Shown: one piece after another, positions 7,268-16,585 of the stretch
Position numbering within the stretch: position 1 is the stretch's first letter
Layout: each line of letters opens with the position of its first letter
DNA from: Oscillospiraceae bacterium
GTDB taxonomy: Bacteria > Bacillota > Clostridia > Oscillospirales > Ruminococcaceae
DNA: 64,000 nt
Direction: 5' to 3'
Assembly: GCA_009784825.1 (NCBI GenBank)
Contig: WQXO01000003.1
Coordinates: 62,001-126,000 of the forward strand
Program-made: the position numbers and the translations under genes
Notes under the pieces: model-generated
Seen by the model: only the letters and a program-made list of their open reading frames with translations
What the model was told of the DNA's origin: nothing
The model's database searches: none

Positions 7268-7303
7268 AAAACGCACACCGTTTTAATTTCCGGTGTGCGT
7301 TTT
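7268..7303. terminator. bidirectional terminator between convergent operons (repeat copy 2)
   Basis: A perfect 13-base stem (AAAACGCACACCG / CGGTGTGCGTTTT) with a ten-base loop lies between the plus-strand row and minus-strand cysK. Its reverse complement is nearly identical to 2886-2920, with one substitution in the stem and one loop base gained. Confidence 0.88.
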
Positions 7304-7313
7304 GCGTTTTTTA

Positions 7314-8204
7314 TTATTCAAATAAAGTTGTGCTGAGATATTTCTCGCCCCTGTCCGGGAAGACGACTACCACTAAACCGGTTGTCAGCGTTTCTAAAAT
7401 TTTCTCTGCCGCAATCATCGCCGCACCACTGCTCATTCCTACGAAAATCCCCTCTTTTGCGACGATTTCCCTTGCCTTAGCATAAGCGGCTTCGGTATTT
7501 ATCAGAATACTTATATCAATTTCAGACGGGTCATATATTTCGGGGACGATTGCCTCCTCCATGTTTTTCAGCCCTTGAATATAATGCCCGAATTCCGGGT
7601 GAGCCTCAACGATTTTTATGTCGGGGTTCTTGTCTTTTAAAAACTTGCCTATTCCCATCAACGTCCCCGATGTTCCCAAAGCTGACACGAAATGGGTGAT
7701 TTTCCCCTCGGTTTCCGCCCATATTTCCTCGGCAGTTGTTTTGTGATGTGCGACCCAGTTATGGACGTTTGTGAATTGGTTGGGATTGAAATATTTGTCG
7801 GGGCTTGCTTCAACTAATTCCTTGGTCTTGATAATTGCACCATCTGTCCCGAGTTCGGGTGCGGTGAGAATAACATCAGCCCCGAACGCCGCAATCATCT
7901 TCCTGCGTTCAACAGATACCGCCGAGCTCATCACGATTTCGACCTTATACCCCTTGACCCGCCCAATCATAGCAAGCCCGATACCGGTATTTCCCGAGGT
8001 GGCTTCTATGATTGTCTTGTCTTTTGTGAGAAGTCCGTCCGCCTCTGCCTGTTCAATCATTTTCAAGGCAATCCTGTCCTTAACGCTTCCGGTGGGGTTG
8101 AACCCCTCCAACTTAGCGTATAAAGGTACTGAGGGAGTGGGGTTAATATGATTAATTTTGACTAATGGGGTTTTCCCGATTGTTTCTAATATGTTGTTAT
8201 ACAT
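7314..8204 (-). CDS. cysK: O-acetylserine (thiol)-lyase, cysteine synthase
   Basis: The 296-residue PLP enzyme makes cysteine from O-acetylserine and sulfide. The PLP lysine lies in 'PTGSVKDRIA' near residue 33. 'SGNTGIGLA' is the substrate/phosphate loop, 'SALGTSGTLMGIG' is the phosphate-binding Gly/Ser loop, and 'PDRGEKYLSTTLF' is the typical end. Length is normal (about 300). I chose the ATG at 8204, with GAGG seven bases upstream; ten extra in-frame residues upstream lack a ribosome site. It is followed by the bidirectional terminator at 7268-7303. No T-box leader is obvious in the short upstream gap. Confidence 0.93.
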   Translation of the reverse strand: MYNNILETIGKTPLVKINHINPTPSVPLYAKLEGFNPTGSVKDRIALKMIEQAEADGLLTKDKTIIEATSGNTGIGLAMIGRVKGYKVEIVMSSAVSVERRKMIAAFGADVILTAPELGTDGAIIKTKELVEASPDKYFNPNQFTNVHNWVAHHKTTAEEIWAETEGKITHFVSALGTSGTLMGIGKFLKDKNPDIKIVEAHPEFGHYIQGLKNMEEAIVPEIYDPSEIDISILINTEAAYAKAREIVAKEGIFVGMSSGAAMIAAEKILETLTTGLVVVVFPDRGEKYLSTTLFE

Positions 8205-8261
8205 GGTGTCCTCGCTTTTTTGATTTAGTAACACTATTAATATATGAATTGCTGTTAATTA

Positions 8262-8849
8262 TCATTCGTATATACAACCGTAAATATCCGCTAAAACATT
8301 TTCTAATTCCTGCTCGGCATTGATGTAAATTATATTTTTATAATAGTTTTTCAAATTGTTATACAGGTTTATAGAGTCGGCGATTTTCTTTTCATCTGCT
8401 TCAAAAAAGTCAAGCTCGATTCCTCGTTTTGCGATATGGTTTTTAAGTGTTTCGACATCTTTCACGTTAAGGATAAACGCATAATCGGGTTCTGTGAATT
8501 CACGGTTCATGTCAAGTAATTTATCGATTGCTTCACCTTGCAAATGCTGATAAACAATTGTGGAATATTTGTACCTGTCGCAGACAACAATTCTGCCGTT
8601 TTTGACCCAGTCGGAGATTTCGTCGATATGGCACTTCCTGTCCTCAACGAACATTGCGGTTAGTTCCGACGCTTCCTCTGAGGAGGAGTTTTTCAGAATT
8701 TCACGGATTTTCTTCCCCAATTCGGAGTAGGTGGGTTCGCAGGTGTATAACGCTTTTTGCGAACAGGTTTTCTCATTGATTAATTCAACCAACATGTTTG
8801 CGATTGTGGATTTCCCCACGCCGTCGGGCCCGTCTACTGTTATGAACAT
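8262..8849 (-). CDS. tmk: thymidylate kinase
   Basis: This kinase phosphorylates dTMP to dTDP for DNA synthesis. The 195-residue protein starts with the P-loop 'GPDGVGKSTIA'. 'CDRYKYSTIVYQ' is the DR(Y) motif that binds dTMP, and 'KRGIELDFFE' is the lid region. The ATG at 8849 has AAGGAG seven bases upstream; the in-frame extension before it is not needed. The enzyme is on the diverged side: P-loop, DRY and lid are clear, but the C-terminal half is short. A deoxynucleoside kinase is a less likely alternative. It lies just downstream of the GH13 gene on the same strand. Confidence 0.85.
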   Translation of the reverse strand: MFITVDGPDGVGKSTIANMLVELINEKTCSQKALYTCEPTYSELGKKIREILKNSSSEEASELTAMFVEDRKCHIDEISDWVKNGRIVVCDRYKYSTIVYQHLQGEAIDKLLDMNREFTEPDYAFILNVKDVETLKNHIAKRGIELDFFEADEKKIADSINLYNNLKNYYKNIIYINAEQELENVLADIYGCIYE

Positions 8850-8884
8850 GTATTCTCCTTGTTGTAGGTGACCAAGGGTCACCC

Positions 8885-10831
8885 CTACATTTCTACTTCT
8901 AAATCACTGTAATTAATCGGGGTGGGTGTACCGTCTGCCTCAATCATAAACCTCATTGCCGCAAAGTCATACGGTGATACCTGCAAATGCCCGATTTCTT
9001 TTTGTCGGTTGGCTGACCGCATGAGCTGAAATTCGATTAATTTTCCGGGGGCAGGTTCGATTTTGAACCTTGCGGAATATCTCGAGCGGTTCAGATATAT
9101 TGTAATTGCTTCCCCTAATTCATAATCGATTCGGCTGAAGATTACCTTGTTTTCGTCTGCCTCGATAATACGCAGCTCGCCCTTTTCAAAAGCACGGCAG
9201 CTTTTACGAATTTTCGCCAGCTCCTCCGTGAAGTGAATTAAATCCATATTCTCACGCCCCCACGGGTAGGTTCGGCGGTTGAACGGGTCTTTATACCCCT
9301 CCTGTCCCGCTTCGTCGGCGTAGTATATGCAGGGGATACCGGGCAAGAAGAATTGCAGAACCATTGCACATTTTAAAAGTGCAACACCATATACATAATC
9401 TTTATCGGATAAGTAGCGTTCTGCCTGCCACTCACGCCCGTTATTGCCTAATTCCTCACCCGCAAGACGTGTAATTGCACGCTCAATATCATGGGTGGAA
9501 ATGAAGTTCATCAGTATATCGGAGGACGGCTTCGGGTAATGCTCCAGTAAAGTCATTACACCGCTTGTGAATTCGCCGGCGTTTCCGTATTTCACGTAAT
9601 TCAGAATAGCCTCTTTAAACGGATAGTTCATCACGCTGTCGAGCTGTTCACCGATTAGGTATCTCCTGCGGACACCGTAGCTTTCTTTGGTGGTAGCGTC
9701 CTCCCACACCTCACCGTAAATCACCTTGTCGTCACCCTTGCCTTTAACCGCTTTGTTTAAGGCGTCGATGAATTCGTCGGGTAGCTCGTCAACCACGTCC
9801 AACCTCCAGCCGGACGCACCGAGGTCTAACCATTTTTGTAAAATTCCGCCGTCACCGCAAATATAATTGGTGTAATTCGCATCGTTTTCGTTGACGTTCG
9901 GCAGTGTGGTGAAACCCCACCACGACTCGTATTCATGCGGGTATTTTATAAAAGAGTACCAGCTTTTGTAAACACTTTCCGGGTCACGGTATGCACCTGT
10001 ACGTTCACCGTATCGCCCGAATTTGTTGAAGTATATGCTGTCCGCTCCGGTGTGGCTGAACACCCCGTCAAGGATTATGCCGATTCCTCGGCGTTTGGCT
10101 TTGGCACATAATTCAACGAAGTCCTCCTCTGTGCCAAGGACAGGGTCAATTTTTTCATAATTCGCTGTGTTATAGCGGTGGTTTTCGTGAGCCTCAAAAA
10201 CAGGATTGAGGTATATTGCGGTTACACCCAATGACGCAAGGTAGGTCAATTTTTCTTCTATACCCTTGAAGTTTCCGCCGAAATAGTCCGAGTTTGTCAC
10301 CTTGCCTTGGCTGTCGGGACGCCAGTCGGGGGTTTGGTTCCAGTCGGTATGAATTGTCCTGTCAATAGGAATAGGCGGCATATCGACGTTATCCGATTTG
10401 GCGAAACGGTCGGGGAAAATCTGATACATTATTCCGCCCTTGAGCCAGTCGGGTGTGGTAAATTGAGGTGAATATACTGTTAATTGGAAAAGCTCCGTAC
10501 CGTCAAACGCACCGATGTTAGCGGATTTGCGTTTGATGAAGCTGCGGACGCCGTTTTGCATAACTGCGAAATAATAGTGGTGGACACCCAAGTCCTGCGG
10601 GGTGTAGGTGCAGGAATAGGTGATGTACATCGGGTCGGTATCGTCAGCCGGTTCAAGTGCGACATATTTTTCCTTGAACCCCGGGCGGAACATAACTATA
10701 TTCGGCTCGGTGACATTCATGACCCGTGGGAACTTCAACGTAAACTCGCAGGGGGACAGTTGTTTAACTGCCCCGAACGGTGTTTTATAGAAATCGTTGA
10801 AGCTGTCGAAAATCGGGATTGGTTTAGGCAT
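8885..10831 (-). CDS. GH13 alpha-glucan hydrolase (neopullulanase / cyclomaltodextrinase type)
   Basis: The 648-residue enzyme has an N-terminal beta domain of about 120 residues, like CBM34, then the GH13 barrel. Catalytic regions are visible: 'GIILDGVFSHTG' (region I), 'SGWRLDVVDE' with the nucleophile Asp near 345, 'VIYGEVWED' with the acid Glu near 374, and 'FISTHDIER' with the third Asp. No signal peptide is seen, so it acts in the cytosol on imported maltodextrins or cyclodextrins. The ATG at 10831 follows AAGGAG. It lies 66 bases after glgP on the same strand, forming a glycogen/maltodextrin unit. Confidence 0.9.
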   Translation of the reverse strand: MPKPIPIFDSFNDFYKTPFGAVKQLSPCEFTLKFPRVMNVTEPNIVMFRPGFKEKYVALEPADDTDPMYITYSCTYTPQDLGVHHYYFAVMQNGVRSFIKRKSANIGAFDGTELFQLTVYSPQFTTPDWLKGGIMYQIFPDRFAKSDNVDMPPIPIDRTIHTDWNQTPDWRPDSQGKVTNSDYFGGNFKGIEEKLTYLASLGVTAIYLNPVFEAHENHRYNTANYEKIDPVLGTEEDFVELCAKAKRRGIGIILDGVFSHTGADSIYFNKFGRYGERTGAYRDPESVYKSWYSFIKYPHEYESWWGFTTLPNVNENDANYTNYICGDGGILQKWLDLGASGWRLDVVDELPDEFIDALNKAVKGKGDDKVIYGEVWEDATTKESYGVRRRYLIGEQLDSVMNYPFKEAILNYVKYGNAGEFTSGVMTLLEHYPKPSSDILMNFISTHDIERAITRLAGEELGNNGREWQAERYLSDKDYVYGVALLKCAMVLQFFLPGIPCIYYADEAGQEGYKDPFNRRTYPWGRENMDLIHFTEELAKIRKSCRAFEKGELRIIEADENKVIFSRIDYELGEAITIYLNRSRYSARFKIEPAPGKLIEFQLMRSANRQKEIGHLQVSPYDFAAMRFMIEADGTPTPINYSDLEVEM

Positions 10832-10897
10832 AATCTGCTCCTTATATTTGTATGGGCGGGTAAACCCCGCCCTATACACTGCATTAAATTGAAAGTA

Positions 10898-13294
10898 TTA
10901 AATCAAATTCCATATTGTTGCAGCATAGTCTTTTACCGCTCTGTCTGCCGAGAATATACCTGCACCTGCAATGTTCGCAACTGACATTTTGTTCCAGAGG
11001 TAGGTGTCTTTATATGCCGCACTCGCCCTCGCTTGGGCGTTTTTGTAGGAGTCGAAATCGGCGAGGCACATATACCGGTCATCCTTCTGCAGATTGTGTG
11101 CTAATTCGTTGAACGCCGCTCCGTTTACGCCGTGGTACATCTTGTCTAAAACTGCCTTTATGACGGGGTTGTTCTGGTAATATCCCTCCGGCGAGTATCC
11201 GTTGGCTTTCATGATACCTGCTTCTTGTGCGTTCATTCCGAAGAGGAAAATGTTCTCGTCGCCTACTTGTGAGTGGATTTCTACGTTTGCACCGTCATAA
11301 GTCCCTATGGTGAGGGCACCGTTAAGCATGAGCTTCATGTTACCTGTACCGCTCGCTTCTGTTCCCGCTAAGGAAATCTGCTCGCTCAGTTCACTTGCCG
11401 GCATAAGAATTTCCGATAAGGTGACACGATAATCCTCAAGGAACACCACTGCTAATTTTTCATTAATTTTATTGTTGGCACGAATTTCCTCACCCAAGCA
11501 CCATAACAGTTTGATAATCTGCTTCGCCATGTAATACCCCGGAGCGGCTTTCGACGCAAAAATGTAGGTTTTCGGGGTGAAGTCGGCATCGGGATTTTCC
11601 AAGAGGTAGTTGTATTCCGCAATGATGTTCATGGCGTTAAGCTGTTGGCGTTTATACTCGTGCAGGCGTTTTACCTGAACGTCGAAAACACTGTCTAAGT
11701 TTAGCTTAATCCCCATAGTGTCCGAGACATATTTCGCAAAAGCAGCTTTATTTTCTTTTTTGATTGCCGCTAATTTATCAAGCACCTTCTTGTCATTTTC
11801 AAACAGGATAAACTTAGATAATTCGGAAGCGTCTTTCTTGAATTTTACGCCGATTGTTTCAGACAGCAAATTGGTCAATCCGGGGTTCGACTGCAACAGC
11901 CACCTACGATAGGCGATACCGTTGGTCACGTTTTTGAATTTATTGGGTTTGTCTTCATACTGGTCGACGAACACCGATTCCTTAATAATATCCGAGTGCA
12001 GCTTTGACACGCCGTTCACTGAATGTGAAGCGTCGATACACAGGTTCGCCATTTTCACTCTGTTGCCGGAAACAATCGACATTCTCTCAACCTTGGAGGA
12101 ATCGCCCATACGGTTAGAAAGTCCCGCACAGTAACGGTTGTTAATCTCGCAAATAATGGTGAACAGCCTCGGTACGATTGCTTGAAGTAAGTCCTTATCC
12201 CATGTTTCGAGGGCTTCGGATAAAACAGTGTGGTTTGTGTATGCGAAGGTGTTCTGCACGATATGCCATGATTTACTCCAGCTGTAGCCGCAGTCATCAA
12301 GCAGAATTCTCATTAATTCGGGAATGGCAAGTGTCGGGTGGGTATCGTTAATATGAATTGCCGCTTTTTCGTGGAGGTTGTCAAGCGTTCCGTAGGTTTT
12401 CATATGCCGCATTACTATATCGCCGATTGAGGCGGCACACATGAAATACTGCTGTCTTAACCTAAGTGCCTTACCCTCTAAATAGTTGTCGTTGGGGTAA
12501 AGAACCTTAGTGATTGTTTGAGCCACCAAGTCGTTGACGGCGTGTTCGTAGTTACCTGCGTTGAACGAGGTCATGTTGAAATTGCGGCTTTCCGCTTTCC
12601 ACAAGCGTAATTTCGATACACCCGGGCTGTCATAACCGGAAACGTACATATCATAGGGGACGGCGTTTACGCTTTGGTAGTTGACGTGTGAAATGTTATG
12701 GTATTCATTGTCCCAGTATTCATGTAAATCTCCGCCGAACCGAACCTCGATTGTTTGGTCGGGAATGGGCTTAAGCCAGACTTCGCCGCCGGGCAACCAG
12801 TCATCTGCCAACTCGTCCTGCCAGCCGTCCACGATTTTTTGTTTGAAAATCCCGTATTCGTATAAAATCGAGTACCCTGTTGCTAAAAATCCGCAGGTTG
12901 CCATTGCGTCCATATAACATGCCGCAAGCCTGCCGAGACCGCCGTTTCCGAGACCTGCATCGGGTTCTTCTTCATAAAGGGTGTTTAGTTTTAGGTTAAA
13001 GACTTCTTTCAAGGCTTTTTCTGCGACTTCGTTTAAGCCGAGGTTAAAGAGATTGGTTTTGAGCGAACGCCCCATAAGGAATTCCATCGAGATGTAATAC
13101 ACCTGTTTAATCCCTGCCGAGTTATTCTTGATAAGGAACTCACGGCGTTTTTCTTTCAAATAGTTAGCTACGGTTTTTGACAGTGCTTTATAGATTTGTT
13201 TTGCACTGGCTTCGTCGGGAGTTATGCGAAAGTCAAATTCCAATGTGCCTTTCAGCCGCCTGACTAATTCATCTTTTGTCATTGGTGATTTCAT
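10898..13294 (-). CDS. glgP: glycogen/alpha-glucan phosphorylase
   Basis: The enzyme releases glucose 1-phosphate from alpha-1,4-glucans with phosphate and PLP. At 798 residues it has normal length. 'YYISMEFLMGRSL' and 'GLGNGGLGRLAACYMDA' are N-terminal family signatures. 'EASGTGNMKLMLNGALTIGT' near the C-terminus holds the PLP lysine. The ATG at 13294 with GGAG seven bases upstream is preferred; a TTG two codons earlier is possible. It is the first gene of a unit with GH13, driven by the promoter at 13341-13369. Confidence 0.95.
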   Translation of the reverse strand: MKSPMTKDELVRRLKGTLEFDFRITPDEASAKQIYKALSKTVANYLKEKRREFLIKNNSAGIKQVYYISMEFLMGRSLKTNLFNLGLNEVAEKALKEVFNLKLNTLYEEEPDAGLGNGGLGRLAACYMDAMATCGFLATGYSILYEYGIFKQKIVDGWQDELADDWLPGGEVWLKPIPDQTIEVRFGGDLHEYWDNEYHNISHVNYQSVNAVPYDMYVSGYDSPGVSKLRLWKAESRNFNMTSFNAGNYEHAVNDLVAQTITKVLYPNDNYLEGKALRLRQQYFMCAASIGDIVMRHMKTYGTLDNLHEKAAIHINDTHPTLAIPELMRILLDDCGYSWSKSWHIVQNTFAYTNHTVLSEALETWDKDLLQAIVPRLFTIICEINNRYCAGLSNRMGDSSKVERMSIVSGNRVKMANLCIDASHSVNGVSKLHSDIIKESVFVDQYEDKPNKFKNVTNGIAYRRWLLQSNPGLTNLLSETIGVKFKKDASELSKFILFENDKKVLDKLAAIKKENKAAFAKYVSDTMGIKLNLDSVFDVQVKRLHEYKRQQLNAMNIIAEYNYLLENPDADFTPKTYIFASKAAPGYYMAKQIIKLLWCLGEEIRANNKINEKLAVVFLEDYRVTLSEILMPASELSEQISLAGTEASGTGNMKLMLNGALTIGTYDGANVEIHSQVGDENIFLFGMNAQEAGIMKANGYSPEGYYQNNPVIKAVLDKMYHGVNGAAFNELAHNLQKDDRYMCLADFDSYKNAQARASAAYKDTYLWNKMSVANIAGAGIFSADRAVKDYAATIWNLI

Positions 13295-13340
13295 AAACAA
13301 TCTCCTTAAATTATGTGTGATAAATGTAACTCATTACAAC

Positions 13341-13369
13341 ATTATACATGATTATTACAAAAAAAGCAA
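13341..13369 (-). promoter_or_regulatory. promoter of glgP
   Basis: On the minus strand: TTGCTT, 17 bases beginning with a T-run, and TATAAT, about 47 bases upstream of the glgP start codon. The pth promoter at 23239-23267 has the same TTGCTT plus T-run design. Confidence 0.65.
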
Positions 13370-13398
13370 CAAAATCTAAAAATATTTTAATATTTTCA

Positions 13399-14235
13399 TT
13401 AAAAGTTTAATTCTTCGCCTGTTCTGAGGTATTGCAATTGGTCGCCCATATATTCCTTGAGCCGTTCATAGGGTTTAACCCCCGTACAGTGGCAGGTGTA
13501 GATGCACCCTTGTGAAAGGCGTTGCAATTGCTCTGCCAAGTCTTTTATGAAGCTGCCGTCGGGGATTGCCGTGAAGTTCAGGTGAAATCCGCCCACAACG
13601 CCGATAATCGGGGAATTCGTCCATGTTTGTTTCACGGTTTCTAGAATATTCACAATTCCCGAGTGGGAGCAGCTCGATATAACCACACAGCCCTTTGACT
13701 TGTCTGTGTGAGGGAACGCAACTGCGAAGATTTCGTGCTTGAAGTCATCGGGAACGTATTTCCGATTTTCTTTTTTTAGCAGTCGCCTGTCACGTAACAT
13801 ATTATCCTCGTTATGAACCTCGCACCCCATTACATAAAGTCCCTCGCATATTTCCTGAAACTGATTAAACAGCACGAAGTTTTTCCTGTGCCTATTCAAA
13901 AAGTGCTTGTTCCAGCATATGACAAGGTTGAGTATTCCGATTTTGCGGTAATAATTCCCCGCAACGTCCTTCTTTGCGAATACCTTTATGTCGGGGCAAA
14001 TCTTAAACAACCCCTCCAACCCGCCTGTGTGGTCGAAGTGGTTGTGTGAGATTATGGCGGCGTCAAGCTCTTTCAAGTCCGCACGCATACGCCCTGCGTT
14101 TTTGATGAACTTTTCGCTGTGACCTGCGTCCATAAGGATTTTCTTGCCGTTTAACTCGATGAAAAACGACAAGCCGTGTTCAGTGTGGAGTTTCCTGTTT
14201 GAGGAGGTGTTCTCGATTAAAGAAAGAATACGCAT
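13399..14235 (-). CDS. MBL-fold metallo-hydrolase
   Basis: The 278-residue protein has the metallo-beta-lactamase metal motif 'SHNHFDHTGG' near residue 62, a 'LMDAGHSE' strand before it and later metal ligands in 'CSHSGIVN', 'GGFHLN' and 'CHCTG'. It matches the branch often named after dihydropterin phosphate synthase of methanogens; in bacteria the substrate of this branch is not settled. The start codon overlaps the stop of the upstream M23 gene by one base (TAATG), so the two are translationally coupled. A promoter is therefore expected upstream of the M23 gene or further up. Confidence 0.85.
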   Translation of the reverse strand: MRILSLIENTSSNRKLHTEHGLSFFIELNGKKILMDAGHSEKFIKNAGRMRADLKELDAAIISHNHFDHTGGLEGLFKICPDIKVFAKKDVAGNYYRKIGILNLVICWNKHFLNRHRKNFVLFNQFQEICEGLYVMGCEVHNEDNMLRDRRLLKKENRKYVPDDFKHEIFAVAFPHTDKSKGCVVISSCSHSGIVNILETVKQTWTNSPIIGVVGGFHLNFTAIPDGSFIKDLAEQLQRLSQGCIYTCHCTGVKPYERLKEYMGDQLQYLRTGEELNF

Positions 14236-15554
14236 TACAGATAATCCAATGGGTTGACTGCTTTACCGTCGATTCTCACCTCGAAATGCAGGTGATTTCC
14301 GGTAGACCAGCCTGTTCTGCCCACATAACCGATTATTTGACCTTGGGTGACTTCCTGTAACTCCACGACGGTCACACTTGAGGCGTGAGCGTATAAAGTA
14401 GCCACACCGCCGCCGTGGTCGATGATTACATAGTTGCCGTAACCGCCGTTCCACGCACCGTTGTTGAACGATTTTAAGACTGTTCCCGACTGCATGGCGT
14501 ATATGGGAGCACCGCCAATTCCGGCATTACCTATGTCAACGCCGTAGTGCATTCCGCCCCGCCACGCATCCCAGCCGAAGCGACAGGTAATCATTCTGAA
14601 CTGACTGTCTAAGGGCCAGATGAACCCGTCAGCCGAGTAGTTATGTCGATTAGCCGCCCGTTGTTTCTCCTTGATTAACTCTTCTACTGCTTGGTTAATT
14701 GCTTCAACTTCGGCGTTACTTGCAGATATTGCCTGTCTGAGATTGTTGATGTTTTTATTTAACTCGTCGCGGTTTGCCGCTAATTTGTATAATTCGGCAT
14801 ATTGGCGGTTGATTTCCTCGGTGATAGCCTCCATTGCGGTTTCAAGCTGCAACAGTTCAAATTCATAATTCTTTTTATGTGTTTCAAGGTCGTTTTTCTC
14901 GATATGTAATTGTGCTTTATCCTGCTCTAATTCTTCGATTGCGTCCTCTTGCCGCTTGATGGCTTCTAACAAATCGTCCATGAACTCGGTATTTTTGTCG
15001 GAGATGTTTTTAATCATTTCGGTGCGGACAAGCAGGTCATAAAAGTCAATACTACCCATTAGCAGGGTGAATGTATCTGAATCGGAATTCATATACATCT
15101 GTTTAATAATCTGTCCGAATTTTTCGAGATTTTCTTCGTTTTCCGCTTCAAGAACTGATATTTTCAGTTCTTTATCGTGGATTTCGTTTTCTGTTTTTTC
15201 GATTGCTTTTTCTTTATTTATTATGCGGACACGCATATCGTCAATAGCGTCTTCCTTAGCGTTGATGAGTTCTATGTATGCGTCAATCTGCTCTTGAATG
15301 GCGGTAATCTGTGCGTTTACTTCGGCTATGTAGGCGTTCTGCTGGGCGACATCACCTTTTAAGTCCTCTATTCTCCCCTCACGGGCTTTATTGTCGGCGG
15401 CAAGCTTGGCGGCTTTTTCCTCAAGTGCCTTAATCTCCGCATCGAAATCCCTCCCCCCTTGTGCCTGTGTATTAACAAGCGGGGTTATTGAAAAAATCAT
15501 AGCGGCGGTAATTAAACCGGTTGTTATGCTTCGGATAAATTTATTCATTTTCAT
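14235..15554 (-). CDS. secreted coiled-coil M23 peptidase (EnvC-like murein hydrolase or activator)
   Basis: The 439-residue protein has a signal peptide (residues 1-31), a long coiled coil at about 36-300 and a C-terminal M23 LytM domain. The zinc site looks complete: 'GGMHYGVDIG' (His, Asp), 'YAHASS' and 'NHLHFEVR'. So it may cut peptidoglycan cross-bridges rather than only activate an amidase. A coiled coil plus LytM is the layout of EnvC-type division proteins and of sporulation peptidases. AAGGAAG lies six bases before the ATG. It is coupled to the downstream metallo-hydrolase by a one-base overlap. Confidence 0.88.
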   Translation of the reverse strand: MKMNKFIRSITTGLITAAMIFSITPLVNTQAQGGRDFDAEIKALEEKAAKLAADNKAREGRIEDLKGDVAQQNAYIAEVNAQITAIQEQIDAYIELINAKEDAIDDMRVRIINKEKAIEKTENEIHDKELKISVLEAENEENLEKFGQIIKQMYMNSDSDTFTLLMGSIDFYDLLVRTEMIKNISDKNTEFMDDLLEAIKRQEDAIEELEQDKAQLHIEKNDLETHKKNYEFELLQLETAMEAITEEINRQYAELYKLAANRDELNKNINNLRQAISASNAEVEAINQAVEELIKEKQRAANRHNYSADGFIWPLDSQFRMITCRFGWDAWRGGMHYGVDIGNAGIGGAPIYAMQSGTVLKSFNNGAWNGGYGNYVIIDHGGGVATLYAHASSVTVVELQEVTQGQIIGYVGRTGWSTGNHLHFEVRIDGKAVNPLDYL

Positions 15555-15556
15555 AA

Positions 15557-16483
15557 TCAGCTTCCTTTCTGCCTTGAGTATTTCGCAAGAATATCTTCTA
15601 TATTTTTATTAGTGGGTTTCGGTGTGTATGAATTTACAGGTTCTTCGGGTTTAATCTCGGGGATTGGAGCGGTTTTACGCTCTGCGTTTACGGCGGCGAT
15701 TGCCTCGGCTAATTTTGCACTGGAGAGAGGTTCGGTTTGTGCGGGCTTGGTTTTGGGTTTGGCGAGCGGGATTTTTTGCGGGTATAACTGCGGTTCTTTC
15801 GCTTCAGATAAATAATTATCGCTTTTGGTTTTTTTATACGCACGTAACGCCGCTTCAGAGTTGGGCTTAACGCCGTTTGAAGCAGACACGGGAACGTAAG
15901 TCGGCACCTCGTCTTGTTTGTTAACGGGGACAATTTCTTCCTTTTCACGGCGTTTGCGTAAAACCGGTCTGACAATTTCCATAACGAGAACACACGCACA
16001 CGGAATAAAGGCGATGATAAGAAGCCCCGCAGGTGAGGAGGCAAAAGTAATCATCAAGCCTAATGTTGTGCTTGCTTTCATTGCTTTTGCGACGATAAGG
16101 TGTTCGGCGACGATGTGTTCCTCCCCCGTTTCGTCAGCGAGCGTGAAGTATTTGTAAGCGGTTTCGGTTTCGTCAGAGGCGTTAATTCCCCTCACCTCAC
16201 CGATTGCCTTATGCCCGTTTACAAGGGTGAATATGACTATATCATGCTCCCGAATATCGGCGGGTGCGATTTTCTCGGCGACAATTGCACTGGGGGCTTT
16301 GATTAACTCGAAAGCGTCGGTTTTAACTAAATAAACATTACTGCCGAACAGGTTGGGTGAGCCTTTCCCGAAGGTGAAAAAAACCGACATTCCAAGCAGG
16401 AAAAGCGTTATCAGCATCATAACGCAGCATAGTATTATTAAGATGATTTCGACAGGTTTTTTCCGTAAAACGATAACAATCAA
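15557..16483 (-). CDS. degenerate signal-peptidase-I-like (S26) membrane protein
   Basis: The 308-residue protein has a membrane helix at about 12-34, a beta-rich domain to about 135, a second helix at about 140-170 and a long Pro/Lys-rich cytosolic tail. The domain layout follows SipW-like S26 peptidases, including 'ADIREHDIVIF' for the usual 'GDVVTF' strand. The catalytic Ser of 'SGSMEP' is replaced ('TDAFEL', residues 55-60), and the basic residue of 'THRV' is missing ('AIGEVRG'). It is therefore probably inactive as a peptidase. The only upstream start is TTG at 16483, overlapping the end of a seven-codon minus-strand frame (16480-16500); the exact start is uncertain. Confidence 0.6.
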   Translation of the reverse strand: MIVIVLRKKPVEIILIILCCVMMLITLFLLGMSVFFTFGKGSPNLFGSNVYLVKTDAFELIKAPSAIVAEKIAPADIREHDIVIFTLVNGHKAIGEVRGINASDETETAYKYFTLADETGEEHIVAEHLIVAKAMKASTTLGLMITFASSPAGLLIIAFIPCACVLVMEIVRPVLRKRREKEEIVPVNKQDEVPTYVPVSASNGVKPNSEAALRAYKKTKSDNYLSEAKEPQLYPQKIPLAKPKTKPAQTEPLSSAKLAEAIAAVNAERKTAPIPEIKPEEPVNSYTPKPTNKNIEDILAKYSRQKGS

Positions 16484-16585
16484 CCCCTATTGACAAACAT
16501 ATGGATATAGTGTATTATTTATATTGCCTTATATTCTAACATATTTATTTATATTTTGCAAGGGGTAAATTTTGCAATATACTAA

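Noticed and set aside
10484..10984. 166-codon plus-strand frame opposite the GH13/glgP junction
   Set aside because: It lies across two strong minus-strand genes and has no ribosome site or known motif.
14263..14454. Other frames inside the M23, GH13, GH3 and RnfD-like genes
   Set aside because: They are shadow frames, low in recognisable motifs and rich in Arg or Ser, lying fully inside well-supported genes.
16556..16583. TTGCAA-16-TATACT as promoter of tRNA-Thr
   Set aside because: The -10 box ends two bases before the tRNA, so transcription would start inside it.
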